DNA from: Ralstonia sp. UBA689
GTDB lineage: Bacteria; Pseudomonadota; Gammaproteobacteria; Burkholderiales; Burkholderiaceae
Direction of reading: 5' to 3'
Assembly (NCBI RefSeq): GCF_002298975.1
Contig: NZ_DBMV01000041.1
Coordinates: 171,850 to 235,849 of the forward strand
DNA length: 64,000 nucleotides
The notes under the pieces were generated by a model. That model saw nothing but the letters and a program-made list of their open reading frames with translations. It had not been told where the DNA came from and ran no database searches. Every line of letters starts with the position of its first letter. The stretch's first letter is position 1. Shown piece after piece: positions 42,772-51,429 of this stretch. A program made the translations under genes and the position numbers.

Positions 42772-43269
42772 TCAGGAAGTTTCGCGCACGCGTTTGAGCA
42801 GTGCCGTCGTCGAGCGGTCGTGCTCGAACGGAATCGCCAGCGCGGTGCCGCCCCACCCGCGCACCACGCGTGTTTCTTCCAGTGCATCGATGTCGTAATC
42901 GCCGCCCTTGACGTAGATGTCGGGGCGCACGCGCTGGATCAGCTCGACCGGCGTGCGCTCGGCAAACAGCACCACCAGGCTGACCGACTCCAACGCAGCC
43001 AGCACGGCAAGTCGATCGTCCTGCGTGTTGAGGGGGCGGTCATCGCCCTTGCCCAGCATGCGCACGGACGCATCGGTGTTCACGCCCACCACCAACGACG
43101 CGCCAAGGGCGCGCGCCTGCGCCAGATACGTCGCATGACCACGGTGCAGGATGTCGAACACGCCGTTGGTGAAGACCACCGGCCGCGGCAAGGCACGCAC
43201 GCGGGCCTCCACGTCGGCGGGGTCGCAGATCTTCTGTTCAAAGGTGGGCGCGGGCTGGCGGACGATCAT
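42772..43269 (-). CDS. rfaE2: D-glycero-beta-D-manno-heptose 1-phosphate adenylyltransferase
   Basis: A 165-aa nucleotidyltransferase of the cytidylyltransferase fold. VVFTNGVFDILHRGHATYLAQARALG is the HxGH motif region, and KGGDYDIDALEETRVVRGWGG the substrate loop. It makes ADP-heptose for LPS inner core, and is the stand-alone counterpart of the C-terminal half of HldE. The start at 43269 is the only ATG fitting the family length. Two perfect 15-bp tandem repeats lie 14 bp upstream. Confidence 0.92.
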   Translation of the reverse strand: MIVRQPAPTFEQKICDPADVEARVRALPRPVVFTNGVFDILHRGHATYLAQARALGASLVVGVNTDASVRMLGKGDDRPLNTQDDRLAVLAALESVSLVVLFAERTPVELIQRVRPDIYVKGGDYDIDALEETRVVRGWGGTALAIPFEHDRSTTALLKRVRETS

Positions 43270-43283
43270 GGTTTCAAGGGCGC

Positions 43284-43313
43284 GAAGACGGAAAACAAGA
43301 AGACGGAAAACAA
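43284..43313. repeat. Two tandem 15-bp repeats
   Basis: GAAGACGGAAAACAA occurs twice in tandem (43284-43298 and 43299-43313), exactly between the terminator of the ferritin-like gene and the start of rfaE2. It is a possible recent duplication in the rfaE2 leader. Confidence 0.85.
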
Positions 43314-43338
43314 AACGGCCCATCGAATCGATGGGCCG
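43311..43338 (-). terminator. Terminator of ferritin-like gene
   Basis: On the minus strand CGGCCCATCG-ATT-CGATGGGCCG (43316-43338) is followed by TTTTG. It also separates the following rfaE2 on the same strand. Confidence 0.8.
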
Positions 43339-43358
43339 CTGATTGCCAGTGGCAAGGA

Positions 43359-44219
43359 TCAGGCCGCTTGTTCGGCACCGGCCGAGCCGAGCAGACGTGC
43401 GTTCAGTTCCTTGCGGTAGCGGTTCAGGTCCTGCACGGTTTCGAAGGTGCGCTCGAACAGCAGACCCATGTTGTGCAGGATGCGCTCGATGACCTTCTTC
43501 TCCCAGCCGGCATCGAACTTGATCTGCTCGTCCAGCCAGTGCTCCAGCCAATCCGGGTTCGGCAGGCGCGACTGCACCGTGTCCTGCGGGAACAGCGCCT
43601 TGTTGACGTGCAGATTGGTCGGGTGCAGCGGCTTTTCCGTGCGGCGGGCCGAGGCCATCAGCACGCCGATCTTGGCGAACGCGCTGCGGGCATTGTCGCC
43701 AAACTGGCTCAGGTACTTCTTCATATAGCGCAGGTAGGCGCCGCCGTGGCGGGCTTCGTCCTGCGACAGGTGCTTGTAGATCGACTTGATGACCGGCTCG
43801 GTATGCCACTCGGAGGCACGGCGGTACCAGTGGTTCAGGCGGATCTCACCGCAGAAGTGCAGCATCAGCGTTTCCAGCGGCGGCGCCGGGTCGAATTCGA
43901 AGCGCACGTTGTGCAGCTCGTCCTCCGTCGGCACGAGGTCGGGACGGAAGCGGCGCAGGTATTCCATCAGCACCAGCGAGTGCTTCTGCTCTTCAAAGAA
44001 CCACACGCTCATGAACGCCGAAAAATCGGAGTCGTGGCGATTGTCTCGCAGGAACATCTCGGTGGCCGGCAGGGCGGACCACTCGGTGATGGCGTTCATC
44101 TTGATGGTCTGCGCTTGCGCATCGGTCAGCAGCGATGCGTCGAACTGGTCCCACGGAATATCCTTCTCCATATTCCAGCGGACCGCTTCCAACGACTTGA
44201 ACAATTCGGGATAGAGCAT
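43359..44219 (-). CDS. Diiron ferritin-like protein
   Basis: A 286-aa protein with two carboxylate/histidine clusters typical of four-helix diiron proteins: FFEEQKHSLVLMEYL and LSQDEARHGGAYLRYMKKYL, plus glutamates in ITEWSALPATEMF and FCGEIRLNHWY. Acyl-ACP desaturases, ribonucleotide reductase-like and ferritin-like oxidases share this pattern. The exact reaction is unknown. Start 44219 has an AAGG site; the longer reading adds residues without motif. Single gene with its own terminator. Confidence 0.82.
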   Translation of the reverse strand: MLYPELFKSLEAVRWNMEKDIPWDQFDASLLTDAQAQTIKMNAITEWSALPATEMFLRDNRHDSDFSAFMSVWFFEEQKHSLVLMEYLRRFRPDLVPTEDELHNVRFEFDPAPPLETLMLHFCGEIRLNHWYRRASEWHTEPVIKSIYKHLSQDEARHGGAYLRYMKKYLSQFGDNARSAFAKIGVLMASARRTEKPLHPTNLHVNKALFPQDTVQSRLPNPDWLEHWLDEQIKFDAGWEKKVIERILHNMGLLFERTFETVQDLNRYRKELNARLLGSAGAEQAA

Positions 44220-44634
44220 GGTAAGCCTTTGAATTTGCAGGCGGATTCTAGCAGACATGCTTGACTGGCCCCGGTTTTTCATGGCTACCGGAGCAAAGAA
44301 CAGTGTCTGCCCGTTTCCTCATCACAACAGGCCTGCCGGTGTCACGCACGTCGCGTGACTTGGCGACCCCCTTGGATGCGCCGGGCGGTGGCGCATCGCC
44401 GCGCGGTGTGCCGCGATGTGATCGGCAGCCCGGTAGTCGTCGGGCCGTCGTCTTGTGTGGGGTGGGCCTGTTCGCTACCTGGAGCGCCCAGCGCGCTGTC
44501 CAGTATAGAAAGCCTCGCGCTCGGCGCGACGAATGGCGTGCCACGCGCGAAGCACTTTTGGCGCGGTGCACCTCCCGGGGGTTGTACCCTAAACTGAAGA
44601 CAGTTGATGCATTCCCAGCTTTCGGAGGCCTGAC
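44220..44634. other. Intergenic region before glutathione peroxidase
   Basis: 415 bp between divergent genes. A perfect inverted repeat GTCACGC-N5-GCGTGAC is at 44341-44359, a possible binding site. No tRNA, terminator with T-run or convincing small gene was recognised; the frame running through here on the plus strand has no family signature. Confidence 0.4.
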
Positions 44635-45315
44635 ATGTTGTTTTCCGCCATCGTTTCCGCCCACCCTCGGCGTTTGCAACGGCATACCTCAGGCGTGCTG
44701 CGACGGCATCATCTGCTCGTTATTGCGATCGCCATCGTCATTGCCATCATTGCGTTGCTGCTGCCGCGCACCGGCCATGCCGCAACGGCCGCGCCCGCCG
44801 CTCAGCCGCCGGCCGTTGCGGGCAATTGCCCCGCCAGCCTGAACTTCCGCGTCAAACGCCTGCAGGATGACGCTCCGCAAGACCTCTGCCAGTACGCCGG
44901 CCGCGTGGTGCTGGTGGTCAACACGGCCAGCTACTGCGGCTACACCTATCAGTACGAAGGCCTGGAGGCGCTCTATGCGAAGTACCGTGACAAGGGCCTG
45001 ACGGTGCTCGGCTTCCCATCCAATGATTTCCAGCAGGAACCCGGCACCAGCAAGCAGATTGCCGATTTTTGCTACAACACGTACGGCGTGAAATTCCCGA
45101 TGTTCTCGAAAACGGCGGTGGTGGGGCCGGGGGCCTCGCCGCTCTATACCTGGCTGGCCGCGCAGACAGGGCTGCCGCCCAAGTGGAACTTCCACAAGTA
45201 CCTGCTGGACCGCAGCGGCCGCGTGGTGGCGGTATTCCCCAGCAAGGTCGAACCGGGCGATCCGGCATTCACCAAGCGCATCGACGCACTGCTGGCCGAG
45301 CCGGCGCCGCGTTGA
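44635..45315 (+). CDS. Glutathione peroxidase-like protein with membrane anchor
   Basis: A 226-aa protein. An N-terminal basic segment and a hydrophobic stretch of about 19 residues (LLVIAIAIVIAIIALLL, around 27-43) end in GHAA, consistent with export or anchoring. The catalytic domain has VNTASYCGYTYQYEGLEALY (Cys101 as the peroxidatic residue), FPSNDFQQEPG (Gln) and PKWNFHKYLLDRSG (Trp, Asn), the tetrad of glutathione peroxidases. The cysteine replaces selenocysteine, so thioredoxin may be the donor. GGAGG lies just before the ATG. Works in the periplasm, by inference. Confidence 0.9.
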   Translation: MLFSAIVSAHPRRLQRHTSGVLRRHHLLVIAIAIVIAIIALLLPRTGHAATAAPAAQPPAVAGNCPASLNFRVKRLQDDAPQDLCQYAGRVVLVVNTASYCGYTYQYEGLEALYAKYRDKGLTVLGFPSNDFQQEPGTSKQIADFCYNTYGVKFPMFSKTAVVGPGASPLYTWLAAQTGLPPKWNFHKYLLDRSGRVVAVFPSKVEPGDPAFTKRIDALLAEPAPR

Positions 45316-46500
45316 TCACGCCGCCTGCATCGTGTCGGGCACCACGTCGTACAGAAACGCCGCCAACTCGTCGCGCCGCGCCTGCACGTCACGCTCGCCA
45401 AGGTCGATCAGTTCCTGGGTGAACTCCGGCTCGAACAGCAGGTAGCTGGCGAACGCCGCACCGCGTGCTTCGGTGCCGCCCAGCGGCTTGAGTAGCGCGC
45501 GCACCGTGCTCGGCAGGCGCTGTACGTGGCGTGACGCAATCAGCTCGATGCGCTCGGATGGCGCCATGACCAGCACTTCGATCTTGCGCCAGCCGTCGCG
45601 CGCATCGGCAATCTCGGGGTTCCGGCTGACGATCGCGTTGACGTGCTGCACCCGCTCGATGTCGGCCGACAAGCCGTCGAGGAAGATGCTCGCCAGCGCC
45701 TGCCCTGCAATCTGCGCCAGCGACGGATAGCCCGACGCCGGCACCGTGTCGTACCACCCCGGCTGCGAGCGCGAGGCAGCGCCCACCACCAGGATGCGAT
45801 TCGCCCCCAGATGAATGGCTGGGCTCAGCGGCGACATCTGCCGCATCGTGCCGTCGCCGAACCATTCGTCATTGCCCTCCAACTGGACCGGCTCGGCCGG
45901 GAAGACGAACGGGATGCTCGACGACGCCAGCATGTGCGCCACGCCAATTTCGTCGGACACCGCAATCCGCTGCGAACGCCGCCACGGCAGCACCACGTGC
46001 GGCGATTGGTAGAACGTGACGTGGCGCCCCGTGGTGTATGACAGCGCGGTGATGGCGAGCGCGCGCAGCGCACCGGCATCGAAGGCGGCCTGCACCTGCT
46101 GTCCGTCGTGCTGGGCCTGCAGCAGCTCGCGCAGCGGCGTGTTGTCGAACAGCGCGCGCGGCGTGCGGCCGGTCATCCAGCCGAACGCCAGTGCGGTCAG
46201 CCAGCGTGCACCGCTGGCACCCACGCGGCCGATATCGGTGCGGTAGACGCGATCAGCGTGCAGACTCGCCCAGAGCTGCGTGAGGGCCTCGGTGGCCTGC
46301 GTGAAATCCTGCGCACCGCGCGCCAGGCCAAGGCTGTTGATGGCGCCCGCCGAGGTACCGCAGATCAGGTCGAACGGCGTGCGGGCCACGTCCGGCATGC
46401 ATTCGCGTGCCAGCCGCGCGATGCCGCGCAGCACGCCCACCTGATAGGCGGCACGCGCCCCACCGCCCATCATCAACAGTGCGGTGCAATCCGTCGACAT
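45316..46500 (-). CDS. Patatin-like phospholipase
   Basis: A 394-aa patatin. The oxyanion loop GGGARAAYQVG, the nucleophile elbow ICGTSAG (Ser50) and the dyad aspartate in WFGDGTMRQ (about 217) are intact. A DUF3336-like C-terminal section follows. Such proteins are acyl hydrolases of phospholipids. It starts 3 bp downstream of the phaM stop and is probably co-transcribed with phaM. Confidence 0.9.
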   Translation of the reverse strand: MSTDCTALLMMGGGARAAYQVGVLRGIARLARECMPDVARTPFDLICGTSAGAINSLGLARGAQDFTQATEALTQLWASLHADRVYRTDIGRVGASGARWLTALAFGWMTGRTPRALFDNTPLRELLQAQHDGQQVQAAFDAGALRALAITALSYTTGRHVTFYQSPHVVLPWRRSQRIAVSDEIGVAHMLASSSIPFVFPAEPVQLEGNDEWFGDGTMRQMSPLSPAIHLGANRILVVGAASRSQPGWYDTVPASGYPSLAQIAGQALASIFLDGLSADIERVQHVNAIVSRNPEIADARDGWRKIEVLVMAPSERIELIASRHVQRLPSTVRALLKPLGGTEARGAAFASYLLFEPEFTQELIDLGERDVQARRDELAAFLYDVVPDTMQAA

Positions 46501-46503
46501 CGA

Positions 46504-47400
46504 TCAGGGCTTGTCGTTGGCCGGCTTTTGCGGCGCAGCCTTGGCCGGGGCCTTGTTGGCAGCGGTTTTGCCGGCGGCTGTCTTGGTGGCCGGTTTTGCA
46601 GTCTTGCCCGCAGGCGCCTTGGCAGCTGCGCTCGAAGCCTTGGGCGTCGGCTTGGCCGCCGATTTGGCCCCGGCAGGCTTCGGTTTGGCGGGCGCGGTCT
46701 TCTCTTCGATGTCTTCCGGCGCCGTGTCGAGCCCCTCCGCGCCCGGCGCCCCGCCAAACGCGGGGAACCCGCTCGGGAACCCCGGCATCAGGCTCTGCGG
46801 CAGCGGCATGGCGGCGGCGGCCGAACTGGCGATCTGGTTGAACTGCTGCTGCAGCATGTTCCACCACGGCGACGGGTCCAGCGCGGCGGCGGCGGCGCGT
46901 GCGGCGGCCTGAGCCTGGGAGGCGGCCTGTGCGCGTGCTTCGGCCTCATCGCCGTCGGTATCTTCCGCCTCGGCCTCGGCCTTGTCTTCAGGGACGGGGG
47001 GCTCGGCTTCAGCTGGCTTGGCCGTGGTCGCGCTATGCGGCCAGGCCGGCTTGGACTCCGCCGCAGGCTTGGCCTCACTGCCTGACAAGTTGTCGAACGC
47101 GCTCTTCATCGCGTCCGGCGACAGCGCCGAGCCGAAGGTCTGCAAGGCCACCAGCGTGGCACGCTGCACCTCCAGCCCCTGGATGGCCGTGCGCAGCAGG
47201 CTGGCGTTCAACTGCAGCCAGCTTTCCACCGCGCGCAGGTCGTGGATGCGCTTGTCGAGCTCCTCCAGGTCCATCGGCGGCGCGGCAAAATTGGCCATGC
47301 CGGGCATGCCGGCTCCGGCCATCCCCGCCATACCGCCACCCCACAGCTTGCGCAGGAACTCGAAACCGCCTTCGGCAAAGTTGGGCATCTGGGTGAACAT
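46504..47400 (-). CDS. phaM: PHB-granule/nucleoid protein PhaM
   Basis: A 298-aa PhaM-like protein. The N-terminal half is MFTQMPNFAEGGFEFLRKLWGGG, then DLEELDKRIHDLRAVESWLQLNASLLRTAIQGLEVQRATL, a characteristic conserved helix. The C-terminal ~70 residues are a histone-H1-like tail rich in K, A and P (AAKP, AKTAAGKTA repeats). In Cupriavidus/Ralstonia PhaM activates the PHB synthase PhaC and binds DNA, tying granules to the nucleoid. A GTAGGAG site precedes the ATG. The tail is longer than the acidic middle, suggesting strong DNA binding. Confidence 0.87.
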   Translation of the reverse strand: MFTQMPNFAEGGFEFLRKLWGGGMAGMAGAGMPGMANFAAPPMDLEELDKRIHDLRAVESWLQLNASLLRTAIQGLEVQRATLVALQTFGSALSPDAMKSAFDNLSGSEAKPAAESKPAWPHSATTAKPAEAEPPVPEDKAEAEAEDTDGDEAEARAQAASQAQAAARAAAAALDPSPWWNMLQQQFNQIASSAAAAMPLPQSLMPGFPSGFPAFGGAPGAEGLDTAPEDIEEKTAPAKPKPAGAKSAAKPTPKASSAAAKAPAGKTAKPATKTAAGKTAANKAPAKAAPQKPANDKP

Positions 47401-47438
47401 GGTGTCTCCTACGAAATCGTGAATCGGCCAGCGTCGGA

Positions 47439-48257
47439 TCAGGTGCCGTCAAATGTGGGGGGACGTTTCTGGCGCAGGCTGGCGATGCCCTCGCGCACGT
47501 CGGGCCCCGCAAACCCCATGAATTCGAGCGCCAGCGACGTATCGAAGCTGGGCCCGGCCAGGCGCAGCCAGTTGTTGAGCGCGTACTTGGTCCAGCGGAT
47601 GGCCGTCTGCGAGCCCGCCGCCAGCCGCTCGGCAATCTCAAAGGCACGATTGACGAGATCCGCCTCGGGCACGGCCAGCGACACCAGGCCGATGCGCTCG
47701 GCCTCATCGCCGGTGACGGACTCGCACAGCAGCAGGTAGTACTTGGCCTTGGCCATGCCGCACAGCAGCGGCCAGACGATCGCCGCATGGTCGCCTGCGG
47801 CCACGCCCAGGCGCGTATGGCCATCGACGATGCGCGCATCCTGCGCTGCAATCGAGATATCCGCCAGCAATCCGGCTACCAGTCCCGCGCCCACGGCCGG
47901 GCCGTGCATGGCGCTGACGATGGGCTTGTCGCAGTTGATGAGGTTGTAGACGAGGTCGCGCGCCTCATGCCAGACGCGCGTGCGCACGTCGAAATCTTCG
48001 GCCATCTGCTCGACCAGGTGCAGGTCGCCGCCGGCCGAGAAGCCCTTGCCCTCCCCACGGATGAGCGCCACGCGCACCGAAGGCTCGGCGGAGACATCGC
48101 GCCAGATCTCGGCCAGCTCGCGGTGCAGATTGGCATCAGCGGTGGAAAGCTTGCGGTTGGCCGACTGGGCGGCCCCCATCACGATTTCGAGGATGGGGCC
48201 GTGCTGGACGAGCGTGAGCGCCTGGTAACGGGCGAAGCGGGGAGCGAGCGAGGTCAT
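47439..48257 (-). CDS. Enoyl-CoA hydratase/isomerase family protein
   Basis: A 272-aa crotonase-fold protein. Oxyanion residues are in GEGKGFSAGGDLHL and AMHGPAVGAGLVAGLLADISIAAQDARIVDGHTRLGVAAGDHAA. The usual catalytic Glu pair appears partly replaced here, so hydratase, isomerase or other activity cannot be told apart. It starts before phaM on the same strand (38 bp gap) and could provide hydroxyacyl-CoA metabolism next to the PHB protein. Confidence 0.88.
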   Translation of the reverse strand: MTSLAPRFARYQALTLVQHGPILEIVMGAAQSANRKLSTADANLHRELAEIWRDVSAEPSVRVALIRGEGKGFSAGGDLHLVEQMAEDFDVRTRVWHEARDLVYNLINCDKPIVSAMHGPAVGAGLVAGLLADISIAAQDARIVDGHTRLGVAAGDHAAIVWPLLCGMAKAKYYLLLCESVTGDEAERIGLVSLAVPEADLVNRAFEIAERLAAGSQTAIRWTKYALNNWLRLAGPSFDTSLALEFMGFAGPDVREGIASLRQKRPPTFDGT

Positions 48258-48325
48258 GATGAATCGGAATGTGAATCAAGCATAGCGGATGGCGTCGCGC
48301 GCGCAACGCCAGAAGTGCAGTATCG

Positions 48326-49489
48326 TCACTTCGCGCTGTCGGCCAGATGCCATTCGCCACGGCGGATCTGCGCCATCACGCGGGCACGCTGGTCCAGGCC
48401 CACGTGGTCTTGCGCGCTCATGTTAACGACACCGGTGCTGGTAGGCAGATCGCGTACGTGCTCCAGCGCGTCGCGCAGCGCTTCGCGGAAGGCCGGCGTG
48501 CCCGGCTTCGCACGCTTGAGCGCCGCCGGCACGGCCCGTTGCAGCAGCAGGCCGACGTCGCCGGTGTAGGCGGCGAAGATCGAGACGGTGCGCTTGCCGT
48601 GCGCGGCCTCGTAGCGGCGGGTGAATTCCAGCGCCTGCTTCTTGGCCGGATTGGTATCGGGCAGTTCCGCGGCGACCATCACCGGACCGGTCGGCACGTA
48701 GGCGCCTTCGCAATCCTTGCCGCACAGCTTGACGAACTCGTTGTTCGACACGCCGTGGTTGAAGTAGATCTTGCCGGTATAGCCGCGCTCGGCCAGCGCG
48801 CGCGCCGGCAGCGCGGCCGGCGTGCCTGAGCCGCCGATCACCACCGCATCGGGCTTGTCGGCCAGCAGGTGGAGCACCTGGGCCGTCACGCTGTTGTCGG
48901 TGGGCGCAAAACGCTCGGTATCGGTGATGCGGATGTGATTGAGGTCGGCAAAGCGCTGCACCTCGGTCAGGAAGGCCTCGCCCAGCGCGTTGGCAAAGCC
49001 GATATAGGCGATGGTCTTCACGCCGTGCGCGGCGGCGTGCTCGGCAATGAGCGACGCCATGTGCGAATCCGAATGCGGCGTCTTGAAGATCCAGCGGCGG
49101 CGCGCGTCCATCGGTTCGATCAGCCGCGCGGACGATGCCAGCGAGATGACGGGCGTCTTGCCCTCGGCGGCCACGTCGATCATCGCCAGCGTATTGGGCG
49201 TGGTGGACGAGCCGACGATGAGGTCGACGTTGGATTCGCTCATCAGCTTGCGCGTGTTGGTGACGGCGCGCGTGGTGTCGGAGGCATCGTCGAGGACGAT
49301 GACCTCGATCTTCTCGCCGGCGATCTCGCTGGGCCACAGCTTGGTGGCGTTCTTCTCCGGCAGCCCCAATGAGGCCTGCGGACCGGTCGCGGAGACTGTC
49401 ACGCCGATACGGATGTCCGCCAGTGCGGCGGAGGACAGGACTACGCCGGCGCAAGCCAGCCCGACCAACACTGCTGCACGTCGCTGCAT
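48326..49489 (-). CDS. Branched-chain amino-acid-type ABC substrate-binding protein
   Basis: A 387-aa periplasmic binding protein (LivJ/Peripla_BP_6). The signal peptide ends at SSAALA-DI (about residue 24). DIRIGVTVSATGPQASLGLPEKNA, then VIVLDDASDTTRAVTNTRKL and YFNHGVSNNEFVKLCG are typical. No permease or ATPase is next to it, so it must work with components elsewhere. ATG 49489 has GGAGGAG upstream. The ligand could be an aromatic acid or amino acid; unknown. Confidence 0.9.
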   Translation of the reverse strand: MQRRAAVLVGLACAGVVLSSAALADIRIGVTVSATGPQASLGLPEKNATKLWPSEIAGEKIEVIVLDDASDTTRAVTNTRKLMSESNVDLIVGSSTTPNTLAMIDVAAEGKTPVISLASSARLIEPMDARRRWIFKTPHSDSHMASLIAEHAAAHGVKTIAYIGFANALGEAFLTEVQRFADLNHIRITDTERFAPTDNSVTAQVLHLLADKPDAVVIGGSGTPAALPARALAERGYTGKIYFNHGVSNNEFVKLCGKDCEGAYVPTGPVMVAAELPDTNPAKKQALEFTRRYEAAHGKRTVSIFAAYTGDVGLLLQRAVPAALKRAKPGTPAFREALRDALEHVRDLPTSTGVVNMSAQDHVGLDQRARVMAQIRRGEWHLADSAK

Positions 49490-49595
49490 GGGTGTCTCCT
49501 CCCGTGGTTTGGCGAAGAGCGTAGCCGTTTTGCAGCGGTTTGGCGATGCGGGGCTGCCCGGGCGTCGCGGCGCAGCGAGCGCCAGGCTATCGCCC

Positions 49596-50255
49596 TCATG
49601 GCTCAGGTTGCACCGGCACGCGCTCGCCCAGTTGGCGCAGGACGTCGCCATAGGCATCTGCATCCATTTCCGAGCTGGACTTGGCCAGGTAATAGGCCAA
49701 CCCGAAACGCGCCGAAGTGCGCGTGAAAAGTTGATAGAAATCCCCCTGATCATGCAGACGGGCAACGTTCTGCCAAGGGATCACGGCGGTCTTGCCGGAA
49801 GGCCCCTGCACCGACAGGGCGGAGGGCGCCAACACCCAACGGTGGAGCCCTTCCAGGCGCGCCACACTGCGTTGGACGGATCGCCTGGTGACACCCGCGA
49901 CGAGCGGGGCGGTGAACCGTTCGACCGTCGACCTGAGCCGCTGGCCGATACGCAGGATGAAGCGAACCAGCGCCGCACCGAAGCGCCACCAGAGCGCGCC
50001 ATAGACGAGCGCGACCAACGCGAAGGGCAGCACGGTTTCGATCATGCCTCGGCGCGATGGCCCGGTCAGCGTCATCAGGGCAGCCCCCGCAAGAGGGGCA
50101 ACCAGAAGCACGAACGCCAGACGCCGCTGCAGGAATGACTCGATGCGCGCCTGCATGGCGGCCCGTCTGTTCGCGATCCGCGCGATACGTTTGGCTGTGA
50201 TGCGGTCCGCCAGCGCCTGGCATTGCTCGGCGCTGATCCGGAAACGTAGCTCCAT
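49596..50255 (-). CDS. YcxB-like membrane protein
   Basis: A 219-aa protein with two adjacent hydrophobic segments (LAFVLLVAPLAGAALMTL and VLPFALVALVYGALWW, about 46-90) and a C-terminal YcxB-type domain (LSVQGPSGKTAVIPWQNVARLHDQGDFYQLFTRT). Function unknown; found scattered in bacteria. Single gene between the ABC binding protein and the LLM oxidoreductase on the same strand. Confidence 0.75.
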   Translation of the reverse strand: MELRFRISAEQCQALADRITAKRIARIANRRAAMQARIESFLQRRLAFVLLVAPLAGAALMTLTGPSRRGMIETVLPFALVALVYGALWWRFGAALVRFILRIGQRLRSTVERFTAPLVAGVTRRSVQRSVARLEGLHRWVLAPSALSVQGPSGKTAVIPWQNVARLHDQGDFYQLFTRTSARFGLAYYLAKSSSEMDADAYGDVLRQLGERVPVQPEP

Positions 50256-50313
50256 GGCTCGGCCTCATTTGAGTTCGGCCGTGATTCTAGAGCCGCACGC
50301 CCCGGATGAGAAC

Positions 50314-51318
50314 CTATGCAGCCAGCGCCGTGATTCCAGCGCGCGGCAGCGCGTCCTGCACCAGCGAGCGCATCGATTCCAGCACCGCCGCCTGCGGCAT
50401 CAGACCGAAGTTATGCAACGCCATGACATGATCGATGCCCATGTCGGACAGCCGCGCAAGCTTGTCGGCCACCGCGTCTGGCGTGCCGAACAACGACAGT
50501 CCGCTGGCCAGCACATCGTCATACGTTTGTCGGCGCGCATAGAGCCGCGTGGCGACGTACAGGTCGAACGGCGCGGCGGCGGTGGCGCGTACCGCGGCTT
50601 CCGTCGGGCCGACGTGCGTGTGCAGTGCCACCGCTGCCATGCCGCGCGCATCGTGGATGCCCGCTTCGGCCAGGCCGCGGCGGTAGTCGTCCATCAGCGT
50701 GCGGATGTCATCGAAGCCATCCACCGATGCGTACGGCACGAACAGCATGCGCCGCCCCTGCCGGCCGATGTGGTACGCCGCCTCGCGCCGCAGGATCGCC
50801 ACGTGGATCGGCACGCTCGCCTGCACCGGCAACACGTTCAGGCGCACGTCACGCAGCGTGTGGAACTGCCCTTCGTGATGCACGCGCTCGCCGGAGAGCA
50901 ACCGTTCGACCAGCATCAGCGTTTCGTCAAAGCGCTCGCGCTTGATGGCGGGGTCGACGTCGTAGCCTTCGAACTCGTGCTTGAGATACCCCGAGCCCAC
51001 GCCCAGCGACAGCCGCCCGCCCGAGAGCGCATCGACCATCGCGTAGTTCTCCGCCACCGTGGCCGGGTGGTGGAACGTCAGGATGGAGATGGCCGTGCCC
51101 AGCCGCAGCCGGTGCGTCTGGGCGGCCAGGTGCGAAAGAAAGACCGCCGGGTTGGGCACCGCACCATATTCGTGAAAGTGATGCTCGGCCACCCAGAAGG
51201 TGTCGTAGCCGAGCGCCTCGGCATGGCGGGCCTGGGCGATGACGTCTGCGTAGAGTTGCGGCAGACTGCGGTGCCGGTCCGGATAGTGGTCCTGCACGGA
51301 AAAGATCGACAGCTTCAT
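50314..51318 (-). CDS. LLM-class flavin-dependent oxidoreductase
   Basis: A 334-aa luciferase-like monooxygenase with a TIM barrel. It begins LSIFSVQDHYPDRHRSLPQLYADVIAQARHAEALGYDTFWVAEHHF, a family opening. LRLGTAISILTFHHPATVAENYAMVDALSGGRLSLGVGSGY is the flavin-binding region. It oxidises an unknown substrate using FMNH2. The leader just before its ATG (51328-51351 on the plus strand) carries three imperfect copies of GGGTCTTC. Confidence 0.9.
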   Translation of the reverse strand: MKLSIFSVQDHYPDRHRSLPQLYADVIAQARHAEALGYDTFWVAEHHFHEYGAVPNPAVFLSHLAAQTHRLRLGTAISILTFHHPATVAENYAMVDALSGGRLSLGVGSGYLKHEFEGYDVDPAIKRERFDETLMLVERLLSGERVHHEGQFHTLRDVRLNVLPVQASVPIHVAILRREAAYHIGRQGRRMLFVPYASVDGFDDIRTLMDDYRRGLAEAGIHDARGMAAVALHTHVGPTEAAVRATAAAPFDLYVATRLYARRQTYDDVLASGLSLFGTPDAVADKLARLSDMGIDHVMALHNFGLMPQAAVLESMRSLVQDALPRAGITALAA

Positions 51319-51327
51319 GGCGTCTCC

Positions 51328-51351
51328 GGGTCTTCGGGTCTTCAGGTCTTT
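51328..51351. repeat. Three tandem 8-bp repeats before LLM gene
   Basis: GGGTCTTC, GGGTCTTC and AGGTCTTT lie in tandem. They are on the leader of the LLM gene (minus strand) immediately before its GGAG site. The role, if any, is unknown; they could affect ribosome binding. Confidence 0.7.
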
Positions 51352-51429
51352 TCCGGCGCGCAGAGCCGCCCGCCGGCTGTATCCTTTTTCGTAACGCGTA
51401 TCTTATAAAGCGACAACCGAGACTTCAAG

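Noticed and set aside
44261..44842. 193-codon frame between the ferritin-like and glutathione peroxidase genes
   Set aside because: It overlaps the peroxidase start in another frame and has the composition of a shadow frame.
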